In this document: positions 1 to 6,583 of the stretch, one piece after another
Layout: every line of letters begins with the position of its first letter
How positions within the stretch are numbered: the stretch's first letter is position 1
Assembly: GCA_964581885.1 (NCBI GenBank)
Contig: CAZOPS010000003.1
Coordinates: forward strand, 1-31,570
DNA: 31,570 bases
Reading direction: 5' to 3'
Source: JAYEID01 sp964581885
GTDB taxonomy: Bacteria > Patescibacteriota > WWE3 > JAUXAW01 > JAYEID01
Translations under genes and position numbers: made by a program
Notes under the pieces: generated by a model
What the model was told of the DNA's origin: nothing
What the model saw: the letters and a program-made list of their open reading frames with translations, nothing else
Database searches by the model: none

Positions 1-4
1 CCTT

Positions 5-23
5 ACAAACCCGAGAGGTTTGT
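5..23 (+). terminator. Hairpin at window edge
   Basis: Arms ACAAACC and GGTTTGT pair perfectly around a 5-base loop and are followed by GATTTT. It is probably the terminator of a gene lying left of the window. The T-run is weak and the gene is out of view, so orientation is uncertain. Confidence 0.4.
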
Positions 24-101
24 GATTTTGGGAGGTGTGTTTGTCGAGGTTAGCAATCTGTGCCAATTTAAACCCAGAATGGGGAAAACCTCTAAATCAA
101 C

Positions 102-585
102 GTGGGAAAAATCCTTTCTTTTCTAGCTGTCATTATCGCTACATTCCTTTTTTCCTACTTCTCCTGGGCATATTACAACAAAAAGGTTCCCAGCCATATC
201 CGAAACAGCAGTAGGTTCACAGAAGTTTTAGAAGAAACCAATGTTTCTGCTTGCGTGCATGGTCATTATTCAACAGATCCCCACCGCAAGTTTACCCGCG
301 TAGATAAATGGGGGAACAACCTTTATTAACGATGGCGCTGTACTTGAAGGAAATTCTATGCTTTTCATCCTAATGAGCCACGAAGGCCACCCTCACGGAG
401 ACATCATTACCGACGAAGTCTTCAGCTGGTGGAAAAAAACTGTAGAAAACACACCGGAAAATATCAACATCATCACCCTTACCCACCAACCTCTGGGAGG
501 AACAACAAGAGGAACAAAATACGACCCGCTCACATTCCTAGCTTTTGCTTTTGAATCTTTCCAAAAAATAGTTGCAGCTTTCTAA
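102..585 (+). pseudogene. Frameshifted metallophosphoesterase-like remnant
   Basis: Two reading frames together make one broken protein. The first (GTG start at 102) has an N-terminal membrane segment at about residues 3-23, then VHGHYSTDPH. It runs into a stop at 327-329, and the reading continues in the next frame after a run of five Gs at 310-314; dropping one G joins DKWG to GTTFINDGAVLEGN. The second part carries FILMSHEG and LTHQPLGGTT, which line up with FILVSEEH and LSHTLLRGTT of the intact metallophosphoesterase at 8219-9646. The metal-binding N-terminal motif and the usual C-terminal half are missing, so it is short as well as shifted. The single-base shift could be a sequencing error, but the missing parts argue for decay. 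Assignment to this family rests on the alignment by eye. Confidence 0.5.
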
Positions 586-593
586 GCCGCATG

Positions 594-612
594 CTAGACC
601 TCTAGGGTCTAG
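594..612 (+). repeat. TAGACC palindrome, copy 1
   Basis: Arms CTAGACC and GGTCTAG flank the loop TCTAG just after the stop of the preceding remnant, followed by AAAAGG. Related copies are at 1438-1455, 13094-13121 and 13206-13222, each directly downstream of a gene. Confidence 0.6.
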
Positions 613-624
613 AAAAGGAATCAA

Positions 625-653
625 TTGCAACTTAATTTTCTGAATGGTATAAG
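625..653 (+). promoter_or_regulatory. Promoter for the C39-like gene
   Basis: TTGCAA at 625-630, a 17-base spacer, then TATAAG at 648-653 with an upstream TGG giving an extended -10. The ATG at 668 lies 14 bases after the -10 box, so the transcript would have only about 8 leader bases and the GGGAGA before the gene would lie at or upstream of the transcription start. Confidence 0.6.
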
Positions 654-667
654 GGAGATAACCAAAC

Positions 668-1396
668 ATGGATTCTAGATCAAAATTCATAATCACCACT
701 ACCAGCTTAGTTGCGGTTATAATTGGAATTACAATTTACCTAAATTCCCCTGAAACAAAAAAAAGCTTGCTCCCTGCTGACAGCACCTCACAAACAAGCA
801 CGGAGGGTCAAGAAACACCTCCAACATATCATATTGACAACGTTCCTTATTACAGCGAATTAACCGGAAACATAGAGGGTTTTTGTTACGGCTACAGCTC
901 AATGATGCTTCTTGAACACTATGGCTTCACAAAAGACGAGGTTAAAAGTTTCCGAGATTTTATTCAGGAACAGGGTCGCGGCGGCCCCCCTGATGCCTTC
1001 ATGGGATTTGAAAAACTGGGCTTGAGAGACAAAGTTCACATCGGCTATTCAAGCGACTACAGCGCCGATTTTGCCCAAGTTTATAAAACTTTTGTAAATA
1101 ACAAAAATAACCAAATCCACATTTTCGATAGTCAAGAAACTGCAAGCCAAAAACTAAAAGAGCTCATTTCCTCAGACATCCCTACAATAGTCCTCATCAA
1201 TAACGGGACAGATTACGATGTTGCTATTGGGTACGATAACGACTATGTGTATCTAAACGATCCGCACGACAAGGGAGGAGCATATGTGAAAATATCTTGG
1301 GACAAGTTTTTAGTAGAGTGGAACTCAGAAGAAGCTGGAGCACCGGGAGAAATCGCTTTTCCCGGCAACTGGGGCATGATTTGGCTAGAAAAATAA
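668..1396 (+). CDS. Membrane-anchored C39-like (papain-fold) protein
   Basis: A 242-residue protein with an N-terminal membrane anchor (about residues 7-24), a Ser/Thr-rich linker and a domain resembling the C39_2 cysteine peptidase family. The segment VPYYSELTGN...GFCYGYSSMMLLEHYG corresponds to the family's catalytic-Cys helix (Cys in CYGYSS). TDYDVAIGYDNDYVYLNDP corresponds to the His and Asp region. The NDP is present, but the position normally occupied by the catalytic His (GHxVVVxGYD) is Asp here, so peptidase activity is doubtful. It would face outward, and could act in cell-wall or surface-protein handling or be a binding domain. It has its own promoter at 625-653 and is followed by a TAGACC palindrome. 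The family call is from motif resemblance only. Confidence 0.65.
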   Translation: MDSRSKFIITTTSLVAVIIGITIYLNSPETKKSLLPADSTSQTSTEGQETPPTYHIDNVPYYSELTGNIEGFCYGYSSMMLLEHYGFTKDEVKSFRDFIQEQGRGGPPDAFMGFEKLGLRDKVHIGYSSDYSADFAQVYKTFVNNKNNQIHIFDSQETASQKLKELISSDIPTIVLINNGTDYDVAIGYDNDYVYLNDPHDKGGAYVKISWDKFLVEWNSEEAGAPGEIAFPGNWGMIWLEK

Positions 1397-1437
1397 AACT
1401 TCCAAGCAACCCAATTAACACTGTCATAACAACACCT

Positions 1438-1455
1438 CTAGACCTCTTGGGTCTA
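1438..1455 (+). repeat. TAGACC palindrome, copy 2
   Basis: CTAGACC, loop TCTTG, then GGTCTA, downstream of the C39-like gene. It may act as a 3' processing or termination hairpin; no clear T-run follows. Confidence 0.5.
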
Positions 1456-1479
1456 AAATCAAAAGTCTGAAGCCATCCA

Positions 1480-1490
1480 AGAGTAGGGAA
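1480..1490 (+). other. AGAGTAGGGRA polar motif 1 (+)
   Basis: The copy furthest from the dif-like site (26339), in an intergenic stretch. It lies in a 17-base word, AAGAGTAGGGAAGAGGT, that recurs on the opposite strand at 27273, on the other side of the dif-like site. Confidence 0.6.
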
Positions 1491-1522
1491 GAGGTTAAAG
1501 TCTTAAATATCCATGTTATTAT

Positions 1523-1531
1523 TGCTATAGT
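1523..1531 (+). promoter_or_regulatory. Extended -10 promoter for the CBS gene
   Basis: TG-C-TATAGT. It overlaps the GTG at 1530, which argues that translation begins at the ATG at 1560 instead. A second -10-like TATAGA lies at 1535-1540. Confidence 0.5.
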
Positions 1532-1559
1532 GGTTATAGAATTCTCCCCAGACAAAGCA

Positions 1560-2264
1560 ATGAAAAGCAAAATACAAAAACCCAATAAAGAATTTGAAGA
1601 GCTTTATGAACAATGGGAATACTATCTTGATCAAAACTTCAGCGGAGATAATATGTATGAAAAAAACAAAAACTTCTGTAAGAAAAAGAGGAAAGAGCTC
1701 CAAGAACTTGAAATTACAGAAGGGCAAGTGTCGAGTATTTATAATATCCGCAATGCGGATGCACATTCCCCCTCGTTTCTTACTATAAACAAAGAGGCAG
1801 CTACTAGACTGCAAACACTAGTTAACCACTTTTCCAAAAAAGCAATGGATATTGCCACTCCTGAACAAAATATTTACTCAGCTAACTTAAACACTCCGAT
1901 TAGAAAAATTGCCCAAACAATGGAAGAAAATAAATACACCAACGTTCCCATAATCCAAGAAAATAACTTCATTGGAAACTTTTCTGAAAACACAGTGCTA
2001 AAACTTTACAACCAAGACAAAATCCAAAAAAATCTGTTAGTCAAGGATATTAAGAATATTCTAACTTCCCAGGAAGAAACAGCAGAAGTTGAATTTCTGA
2101 ACCCCAATGTAAGTTTTTTTGAAGTTGTGCAATTATTCCAACAATATATTAATGAAGGAAAAAGGCTAGGCGTGATCTACCTTACACCGAATGGCAAGGT
2201 ATCTGGAAATATAATTGGCATTATCACTGCTTGGGACCTTTACAAAGGAAAGGAAAATTCCTGA
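1560..2264 (+). CDS. HEPN-like / CBS-pair protein
   Basis: A 234-residue soluble protein. Roughly the first 95 residues are helical and contain IRNADAHS, an R-x4-H pattern as in HEPN-type domains. The remainder is a CBS pair: about residues 103-150 (NTPIRKIAQTMEENKYTNVPI) and 160-230, ending GNIIGIITAWDLY. CBS pairs usually bind adenosyl nucleotides and regulate an attached domain. From memory, the same order (RN-x-x-x-H helical domain, then CBS pair ending GIIT-W-D) recurs in other bacterial proteins. Whether the HEPN part is an active ribonuclease is not known. The start at 1560 is preferred over the GTG at 1530 because the latter sits inside a -10 box. The stop overlaps the next gene's ATG (TGATG), so the two are translationally coupled. 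Confidence 0.7.
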   Translation: MKSKIQKPNKEFEELYEQWEYYLDQNFSGDNMYEKNKNFCKKKRKELQELEITEGQVSSIYNIRNADAHSPSFLTINKEAATRLQTLVNHFSKKAMDIATPEQNIYSANLNTPIRKIAQTMEENKYTNVPIIQENNFIGNFSENTVLKLYNQDKIQKNLLVKDIKNILTSQEETAEVEFLNPNVSFFEVVQLFQQYINEGKRLGVIYLTPNGKVSGNIIGIITAWDLYKGKENS

Positions 2265-2902
2265 TGAATAGGAATATCGTCATAACAATTATTGCTTGTG
2301 TTCTCCTTGCTGGGGGAATTTATTATTCTAGACTTCACCAGCAGAAAACAGGAGAGCCGCAAGAGAAATCAGCTTCCACAGAACAAGAAGAGGCGACTGG
2401 ATCCGCATCAGAAGAATCAGAAACAGGAACAGAAATGCCCAATCCCGCCGCAGTTTACTGCGAAGAAGAAGGCGGGGAGACAAAATATGTTGATTTTAAA
2501 GAAGGGACAGTTGGGTTTTGCCTATTTGAAGATGGGAGTGAATGTCTGCAGTGGGATTTTTACAACGGCGAATGCGACAAAGGTTATTTGGAAAAAGAAA
2601 CGCTAGAAGAAGGAGAAGGGGAAAGAGCCTATACGGGTGACAAAGTAACTGTCCACTACACAGGTACACTGGAAGACGGAACCAAGTTTGACTCTAGCCG
2701 AGACAGGAACCAACCATTTAGCTTTACGTTAGGGGAAGGAGAAGTCATAAAAGGCTGGGACCAAGGTGTTTTCGGAATGAGAGTAGGTGAGCGGAGAAAG
2801 CTAACAATTGCTCCCGAATTAGCCTATGGCGAGGGCGGGCGCAGAGAAATCCCCCCCAACGCAACACTAGTCTTCCAAATCGAACTCTTAGAACTCAATT
2901 AA
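2264..2902 (+). CDS. Membrane-anchored DUF333-FKBP peptidyl-prolyl isomerase
   Basis: A 212-residue protein. An N-terminal anchor (about residues 4-21) is followed by a Glu/Ser-rich linker. A DUF333-type module comes next (NPAAVYCEEEGG ... GFCLFEDGSECLQWDFYNGEC), with its Cys residues suited to disulfides. The FKBP domain occupies about residues 118-211: VTVHYTGTLEDGTKFDSS, FTLGEGEVIKGWDQGV, GMRVGERRKLTI, YGEGG and PPNATLVFQIELL. The FKBP motifs are complete, so prolyl cis-trans isomerase activity on exported proteins is likely. The fusion of DUF333 to FKBP is unusual and suggests a secreted-protein folding factor. Its ATG overlaps the stop of the upstream gene. Confidence 0.85.
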   Translation: MNRNIVITIIACVLLAGGIYYSRLHQQKTGEPQEKSASTEQEEATGSASEESETGTEMPNPAAVYCEEEGGETKYVDFKEGTVGFCLFEDGSECLQWDFYNGECDKGYLEKETLEEGEGERAYTGDKVTVHYTGTLEDGTKFDSSRDRNQPFSFTLGEGEVIKGWDQGVFGMRVGERRKLTIAPELAYGEGGRREIPPNATLVFQIELLELN

Positions 2903-3071
2903 AAACTCCTTCCCAACAGAGCCAGTAATTCCCACTACCATCGGGTCAAAATAATCTCTGGGCTGAACCTTACCACTATCTTGGGTAACTCGCTTAATTT
3001 TGGAAAACTCCGCACAATAAGTGTAACAACTGAAAGCCACCCCCGTCACAAGAAGCGCTTGGGAGTTTGCA
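2903..3071. other. Intergenic, no gene seen
   Basis: No convincing reading frame, terminator or RNA is visible between the FKBP gene and the kinase promoter. Confidence 0.5.
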
Positions 3072-3080
3072 TGCTATTAT
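3072..3080 (+). promoter_or_regulatory. Extended -10, leaderless start
   Basis: TG-C-TATTAT ends 6 bases before the ATG at 3087, so the transcript would start at or beside the start codon. Confidence 0.6.
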
Positions 3081-3086
3081 AAATCT

Positions 3087-3590
3087 ATGAAACAACTTTT
3101 GATTCTTCGCGGGCGACCGGGAGCGGGTAAATCCACCGTTTCTAAAGCAATTCAAGAAGAGTTAAAACCACAAAAGGTAGCTATCTTTACTCCCGATTAT
3201 TTTTACTGGCAGGTTTATCCGGGAGAAGGAAATCAAAACCTAGTTAACCGCGTATTAAACTATGCTATCCAAGAGTATTTAAAAGAGGAGTATTTTGTAA
3301 TTTTGGAAGGCATTCTTCCCAAAAATGAAAATGGAGAACTTTTCCACTGGCTGCAAGAATTCTATCAAAAAGAGAATATTAAATTTAATTCAGTGTTTTT
3401 GGAAGTTTCGCTTGAAAAAGCTCTGGAAAGAAACAAGAGTAGGGGAAAGGGAACTGAAATTAGTGATGAAGATATAAAAACTTGGTACAGTAACGCAAAA
3501 CCAATGGAAATAAAAGGTGAACGAGTTCTGAACACTAACAACAAGTCTCCTGAAGAAATAGCAAAAAATATTTTGAAGTTTACAAAATAA
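3087..3590 (+). CDS. AAA/zeta-toxin-like P-loop kinase
   Basis: A 167-residue protein with a Walker A GRPGAGKST at about residues 9-17 right at the N-terminus. An acidic DYFYW at about 37 fits substrate binding. A hydrophobic strand ends in an acidic residue (YFVILEGILP). RNKSRGKG at about 115-122 fits the lid arginines. Size and order match the AAA_33/zeta-type small-molecule or polynucleotide kinases. The substrate cannot be told. No antitoxin-like partner lies next to it, so a toxin role is not supported. It is expressed from a leaderless promoter and ends at a strong hairpin shared with the convergent gene on the other side of the gap. Confidence 0.75.
   Translation: MKQLLILRGRPGAGKSTVSKAIQEELKPQKVAIFTPDYFYWQVYPGEGNQNLVNRVLNYAIQEYLKEEYFVILEGILPKNENGELFHWLQEFYQKENIKFNSVFLEVSLEKALERNKSRGKGTEISDEDIKTWYSNAKPMEIKGERVLNTNNKSPEEIAKNILKFTK
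3436..3446 (+). other. AGAGTAGGGRA polar motif 2 (+)
   Basis: Lies inside the kinase coding sequence, over the residues KSRGK, reading towards the dif-like site. Confidence 0.6.
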
Positions 3591-3592
3591 AA

Positions 3593-3622
3593 AGGTTGTG
3601 TCTACGTGTGCAGACACAACCT
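3593..3622. terminator. 11-bp hairpin between convergent genes
   Basis: AGGTTGTGTCT pairs perfectly with AGACACAACCT around an 8-base loop, three bases after the kinase stop and directly against the assembly gap. It probably terminates the kinase transcript; the bases after it are lost in the gap. Confidence 0.7.
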
Positions 3623-3722
3623 NNNNNNNNNNNNNNNNNNNNNNNNNNNNNNNNNNNNNNNNNNNNNNNNNNNNNNNNNNNNNNNNNNNNNNNNNNNNNN
3701 NNNNNNNNNNNNNNNNNNNNNN
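3623..3722. other. Assembly gap of 100 N
   Basis: Exactly 100 unknown bases, the usual placeholder for a gap of unknown size. It starts at the end of a perfect hairpin and removes the 3' end of the J-domain gene. Confidence 0.95.
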
Positions 3723-4401
3723 TCTTCGCCTTGTGCTTAGCCACAGCCGGTTCAGGTTCCTTAACCCTAAGAGAAACTCCAACTTTAAAAACCAAGTTCT
3801 CAACAACAACGAGAATCCTTTGGTTCTTTAAGCCAGGAGAGACCCCAGTAGTATCAACCACAACAGCAACTTCGATAGGGAAGGGGTCATCCGGATCATG
3901 CCTAATGATAAGATCCTTCGCCCAATCGGGCTTAGTTTCCCAATCTACACTCCTGGGTATTGCAAACCCACCTTTGTTATCTACAACGAATGTTAATGTG
4001 CCTGTTTCTCCTTCCTTCAGCTCCCCAAAGTCAAGCTCGGAAGGTGTGATCACAATTTCTGCCGGTTCGCAGTCAGGATAAACCGGCTCCTCCTCAACTT
4101 CTTCCTCTTCATCTTCCTCGGCTTCTTCGGCTTCTGCTAGCTTATCGTCATATTCAGCTCTTTGAGCCGGGTCTTTGAGAACCTCGTAGGCCTCGTTAAG
4201 AAGCTTCATAACCTCTTCAGCCTGCGCCAGCTTTTCATCCAGTATGTCCAACAGACGTTCTTCGCCATCCTCCTGATACTTATTCCGCAAGCCCTGAAGA
4301 TAGTTAAGATTGATCTCCTTTGCTCTTCGCCGATAGGCGTTCTTAATAACTTCTTGAGACGCATCTTCCGGTATCCCTAAAACCTCGTAATAGTCAATCA
4401 T
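3723..4401 (-). CDS. J-domain-like protein with Ig-like domain (3' end lost in gap)
   Basis: About 226 residues are visible. The N-terminal ~70 residues resemble a J domain (DYYEVLGIPEDASQEVIKNAYRRRAKEI ... LNEAYEVLKDPAQRAEYD). However, the HPD signature that activates Hsp70 is replaced by NLN, so it should not work as a classic co-chaperone. A very acidic linker (about 80-100) follows. Then comes a beta-rich domain beginning ITPSELDFGELKEGET, typical of ASPM/Hydin-type Ig-like folds. The start at 4401 is chosen over the upstream TTG because AGGAGG at 4410-4415 is 8 bases before the ATG. It follows the von Willebrand A gene with a hairpin between them and may be its partner. Confidence 0.7.
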
Positions 4402-4429
4402 TGTCAATCCCTCCTAATATAAGCCGAGA

Positions 4430-4454
4430 AGGAAGGTAGCGTTGCTACCTTCCT
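4430..4454 (-). terminator. 11-bp hairpin after the vWA gene
   Basis: AGGAAGGTAGC and GCTACCTTCCT pair around a 3-base loop. On the - strand only a weak T-rich stretch follows, and the J-domain gene's ribosome site comes soon after. It may be a partial terminator or mRNA-processing hairpin that sets the ratio of the two proteins. Confidence 0.6.
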
Positions 4455-4463
4455 CCTATTCTT

Positions 4464-5222
4464 CTAGGTACGATCAGGCGCGGTAAGAGCCAAATATTCC
4501 TTGACATCTCCATCTGCCAACACGTGAACTTCCTTAGCCACTTCGGAAATCTTTTCAGCCATTTGGCTAAACATCTCCATTATGGCCTTCAGACTTGTAT
4601 CTGGGCCAATCTCCATCCAAGTGCCTCCGTGTCGCTCTGCCATCTTCCTGTAATAGGGAGTGTCAATAGCTGCCACAAAGACAAGATACTCCCGCTCCGT
4701 AAGCTCCTGCATGATACTTTCCACATCAGTAGAGTACTGAAGGGCAGGCTCATCGGTCAGAAGTACCAACACCTTTACCGCACCTTTACGGTGCTCAATG
4801 GTAAAAGCTTTCTGGATAGCTTCCAGACTAGTCTCCCCATAATTCCCAAATCCATTGTTTCGTGGAATCTGAGAAAAACCAGCCTTCATACGCTGCACGT
4901 CCCCAGTCAAGGGGACCACGAGCTCGATGGTATCTCCGCCGCCTTGGACAGAAATATCGCCAAAAGCAATGAGCGCATAATGGAGATCAAGATGAAGTTC
5001 CTCCGCCTCATCCGTAAACTTCTTGCAAGTTGCGATAAGTTGACGAATCTTGTCACTCATTGAACCCGTAGTGTCAAAAACAAATACCACATCAACTTTC
5101 TTCTCAAGAATAACTCTTCCACTAGAGGATATGATTTGTGCCCGGGGACGAGCAGGTGTACTTGATTTGCCCCGATTTAAAGTAATTTTCCCACCACCTC
5201 TCCGCGTTATTTTCCCAGACAT
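4464..5222 (-). CDS. von Willebrand factor A domain protein
   Basis: A 252-residue protein with no signal peptide. A basic, Gly-rich N-terminal tail of about 40 residues precedes a vWA domain. VVFVFDTTGSMS at about 45-56 supplies a MIDAS motif of D-x-T-x-S form, NYGETSLEA the second metal loop and VLLTDEPA the third. The domain is therefore probably metal-binding and used for protein-protein contact. The start at 5222 is chosen because AAGGAGA lies 9 bases upstream; a longer frame to 5303 has no such site and begins too close to the promoter at 5287-5292. Its neighbours (a J-like protein and a small acidic protein) suggest a multiprotein assembly whose task is unknown. Confidence 0.8.
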   Translation of the reverse strand: MSGKITRRGGGKITLNRGKSSTPARPRAQIISSSGRVILEKKVDVVFVFDTTGSMSDKIRQLIATCKKFTDEAEELHLDLHYALIAFGDISVQGGGDTIELVVPLTGDVQRMKAGFSQIPRNNGFGNYGETSLEAIQKAFTIEHRKGAVKVLVLLTDEPALQYSTDVESIMQELTEREYLVFVAAIDTPYYRKMAERHGGTWMEIGPDTSLKAIMEMFSQMAEKISEVAKEVHVLADGDVKEYLALTAPDRT

Positions 5223-5286
5223 TTCCACTATCTCCTTTCTTGTTCTCGGGCCATCCTTAACAAACAAACCTAACTTCTTATCGAGA

Positions 5287-5295
5287 ATTATAACA
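5287..5295 (-). promoter_or_regulatory. Extended -10 for the vWA gene
   Basis: On the - strand this reads TG-T-TATAAT, a perfect extended -10. The predicted leader of nearly 60 bases contains the AAGGAGA ribosome site. The -35 region (TGCTTT) is weak. Confidence 0.65.
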
Positions 5296-5346
5296 CACTT
5301 CACACCTTAAAAGCACCGCGGCACCAGCACAAGTGAGAATAAAAAA

Positions 5347-5414
5347 GGAAAGAGTAGAACTTTCGTTCTTGCTTAGTGGCTGTAAGCTTTATCTCCCGGT
5401 GGAGTACTCTTTCC
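5347..5414 (-). terminator. Branched terminator of the small acidic gene
   Basis: The outer stem GGAAAGAGTA/TACTCTTTCC (10 bp) encloses three small hairpins: CTCC/GGAG, GCTTA/TAAGC with a 7-base loop, and AGAAC/GTTCT with a GAAA loop on the - strand. TTTTTT follows on the - strand, so it is a rho-independent terminator for the gene at 5437-5634. The cloverleaf layout is unusual. Its first 31 bases recur at 6553-6583. Confidence 0.65.
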
Positions 5415-5436
5415 TTAAGCTAGCCACGTATTCCAA

Positions 5437-5634
5437 TCAATCATCACCACCAGAGCCACCACTATCCGGATCGCTGAAGTAATCCGGATCAGGACACGGA
5501 GATCTTCCGCCAGCCTGCTCAAAGTTATAGTTGGCGGCTACAGCATCCTGCTCACTACTGTGAACGCGACCATCAGCAGAAATGTGAAGATCTCGCCCCT
5601 CATCACTATCACCATCACCTGGACCCCACGGCAT
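5437..5634 (-). CDS. Small acidic Gly/Asp-rich protein
   Basis: 65 residues, not recognised. It has a near-perfect ribosome site (AAGGAGGTGA) a few bases before the ATG, its own terminator and a palindrome in its promoter region, so it is a real and probably regulated gene despite its size. The N-terminus is rich in Gly and Asp (GPGDGDSDEG) and the C-terminus ends DPDSGGSGGDD. There are Asp-Pro repeats, one Cys and no membrane segment, so it looks disordered. It lies upstream of the vWA and J-like genes in the same direction but is separated from them by a terminator. Confidence 0.75.
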   Translation of the reverse strand: MPWGPGDGDSDEGRDLHISADGRVHSSEQDAVAANYNFEQAGGRSPCPDPDYFSDPDSGGSGGDD

Positions 5635-5980
5635 TTTTAACTCACCTCCTTCCGAAACTCCTCACACTTAACTACCAACCCAATCCACTGTACCCAAAAC
5701 CTTTATAGGTACCTCATTTGAGGTAACGTCACAAAACCCAAAACATCACAATCTTTTGCCTAGAGCGTAACGGAGCGCATTCTAAAGCTCATTAAATAAA
5801 AAACAATCCCCAAAACTGTAGAAACTACTGGCAATATTTAGTCCAAGGTACATAAGTACTAAATATAGCTAAGTAAATATTGCTGTCATTAAAGAGTTAA
5901 AAATAAAAGAAAAGAAATTGTTCCACCTTGTTGACGATGGTGTAAAAATATGGTGAGATAAAAACGTAGGAACCTTAATC
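5635..5980. other. Divergent intergenic region (346 bp)
   Basis: It holds the leader and promoter of the small acidic gene (TATAAA on the - strand at 5702-5707) and a palindrome at 5710-5725. TTGACG at 5931-5936 may belong to a promoter for the gene at 5981, although no well-spaced -10 is clear. The rest is AT-rich with no gene seen. Confidence 0.5.
5710..5725. promoter_or_regulatory. Candidate operator palindrome
   Basis: TACCTCA-TT-TGAGGTA, a perfect 7-bp inverted repeat lying between the -10 and -35 positions of the leftward promoter. This position suits repressor binding. No regulator gene is seen nearby. Confidence 0.45.
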
Positions 5981-6535
5981 ATGCAAATAAAACAAAAGAA
6001 AACCCGTAAAACCCTAAATAGAGGTAACATAATAATTTGGGTAGGGCTTGCCGTTATTGGGCTAACACTAATTGGTGTAACAGGTGGTCGATACGTTTTA
6101 AACAAGCTTTCACTCCCACAATCACAACCACAAATACAAGAACAAGAACCCCAAGATACTTCTCAGGTGCAAAAACAGGAACCCCAAAATACTCCGCAAG
6201 AAGTTGTTGATGAATTTTATAGTTGGTACTTAATCCAAGCAACGAAAGGAAATTACAAAGCCTACCTTGAAAGCGATCTCTTATCAGCTGAATTAAAAGA
6301 AAAAGTTCAGGAGGCCCGCTTTTTTGATGCTATTTTATGCGCGCAAGATATTCCTACAGCCTATAAGATAGAAAAAGCGGAAGTTAATGAAAACAAAGCA
6401 ACAGTGTATATAAAAAGAGGATTCGGACCTCCAGAAGAACCGATTGACTTCAGCAAGCTTGAATCAATCCCCATGGAACTAGAAGTAGTAAACAATAAAT
6501 GGCTAATAACCGATATAATCTGCAACTCTGAGTAA
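5981..6535 (+). CDS. Membrane-anchored DUF3828-like protein
   Basis: 184 residues. A basic N-terminus is followed by a membrane segment (about residues 17-37). A Gln/Pro/Glu linker contains an imperfect duplication (QEQEPQDT and QKQEPQNT). The globular domain begins PQEVVDEFYSWYLIQ, as in DUF3828 proteins, and ends with a beta-rich half (VNENKATVYIKRG ... MELEVVNNKWLITDI). The domain would lie outside the membrane; its function is unknown in the family. It converges on the gene at 6575 and the two share a short 3' region with a hairpin. Confidence 0.65.
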   Translation: MQIKQKKTRKTLNRGNIIIWVGLAVIGLTLIGVTGGRYVLNKLSLPQSQPQIQEQEPQDTSQVQKQEPQNTPQEVVDEFYSWYLIQATKGNYKAYLESDLLSAELKEKVQEARFFDAILCAQDIPTAYKIEKAEVNENKATVYIKRGFGPPEEPIDFSKLESIPMELEVVNNKWLITDIICNSE

Positions 6536-6552
6536 AAACAAAGAAAAAGAAC

Positions 6553-6583
6553 GGAAAGAGTAGAACCCTCGTTCCTACTTAGT
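6553..6583 (-). repeat. Second copy of the 31-base terminator element
   Basis: 27 of 31 bases match 5347-5377, and this copy too lies at the 3' end of a leftward gene, overlapping its stop codon. On the - strand AGGAACG can pair with CGTTCTT and is followed by a T-rich run, so it is likely a terminator. Confidence 0.6.

Noticed and set aside
3087..3590. Zeta toxin of a toxin-antitoxin pair
   Set aside because: No small antitoxin gene is adjacent, and the P-loop kinase pattern also fits ordinary small-molecule kinases.
5347..5414. Cloverleaf with a 5-bp arm and 7-base loop looked like a tRNA
   Set aside because: The closing stem is 10 bp, the T-loop and D-loop are only 4 bases and lack conserved bases, there is no CCA-compatible end, and TTTTTT follows on the - strand as in a terminator.
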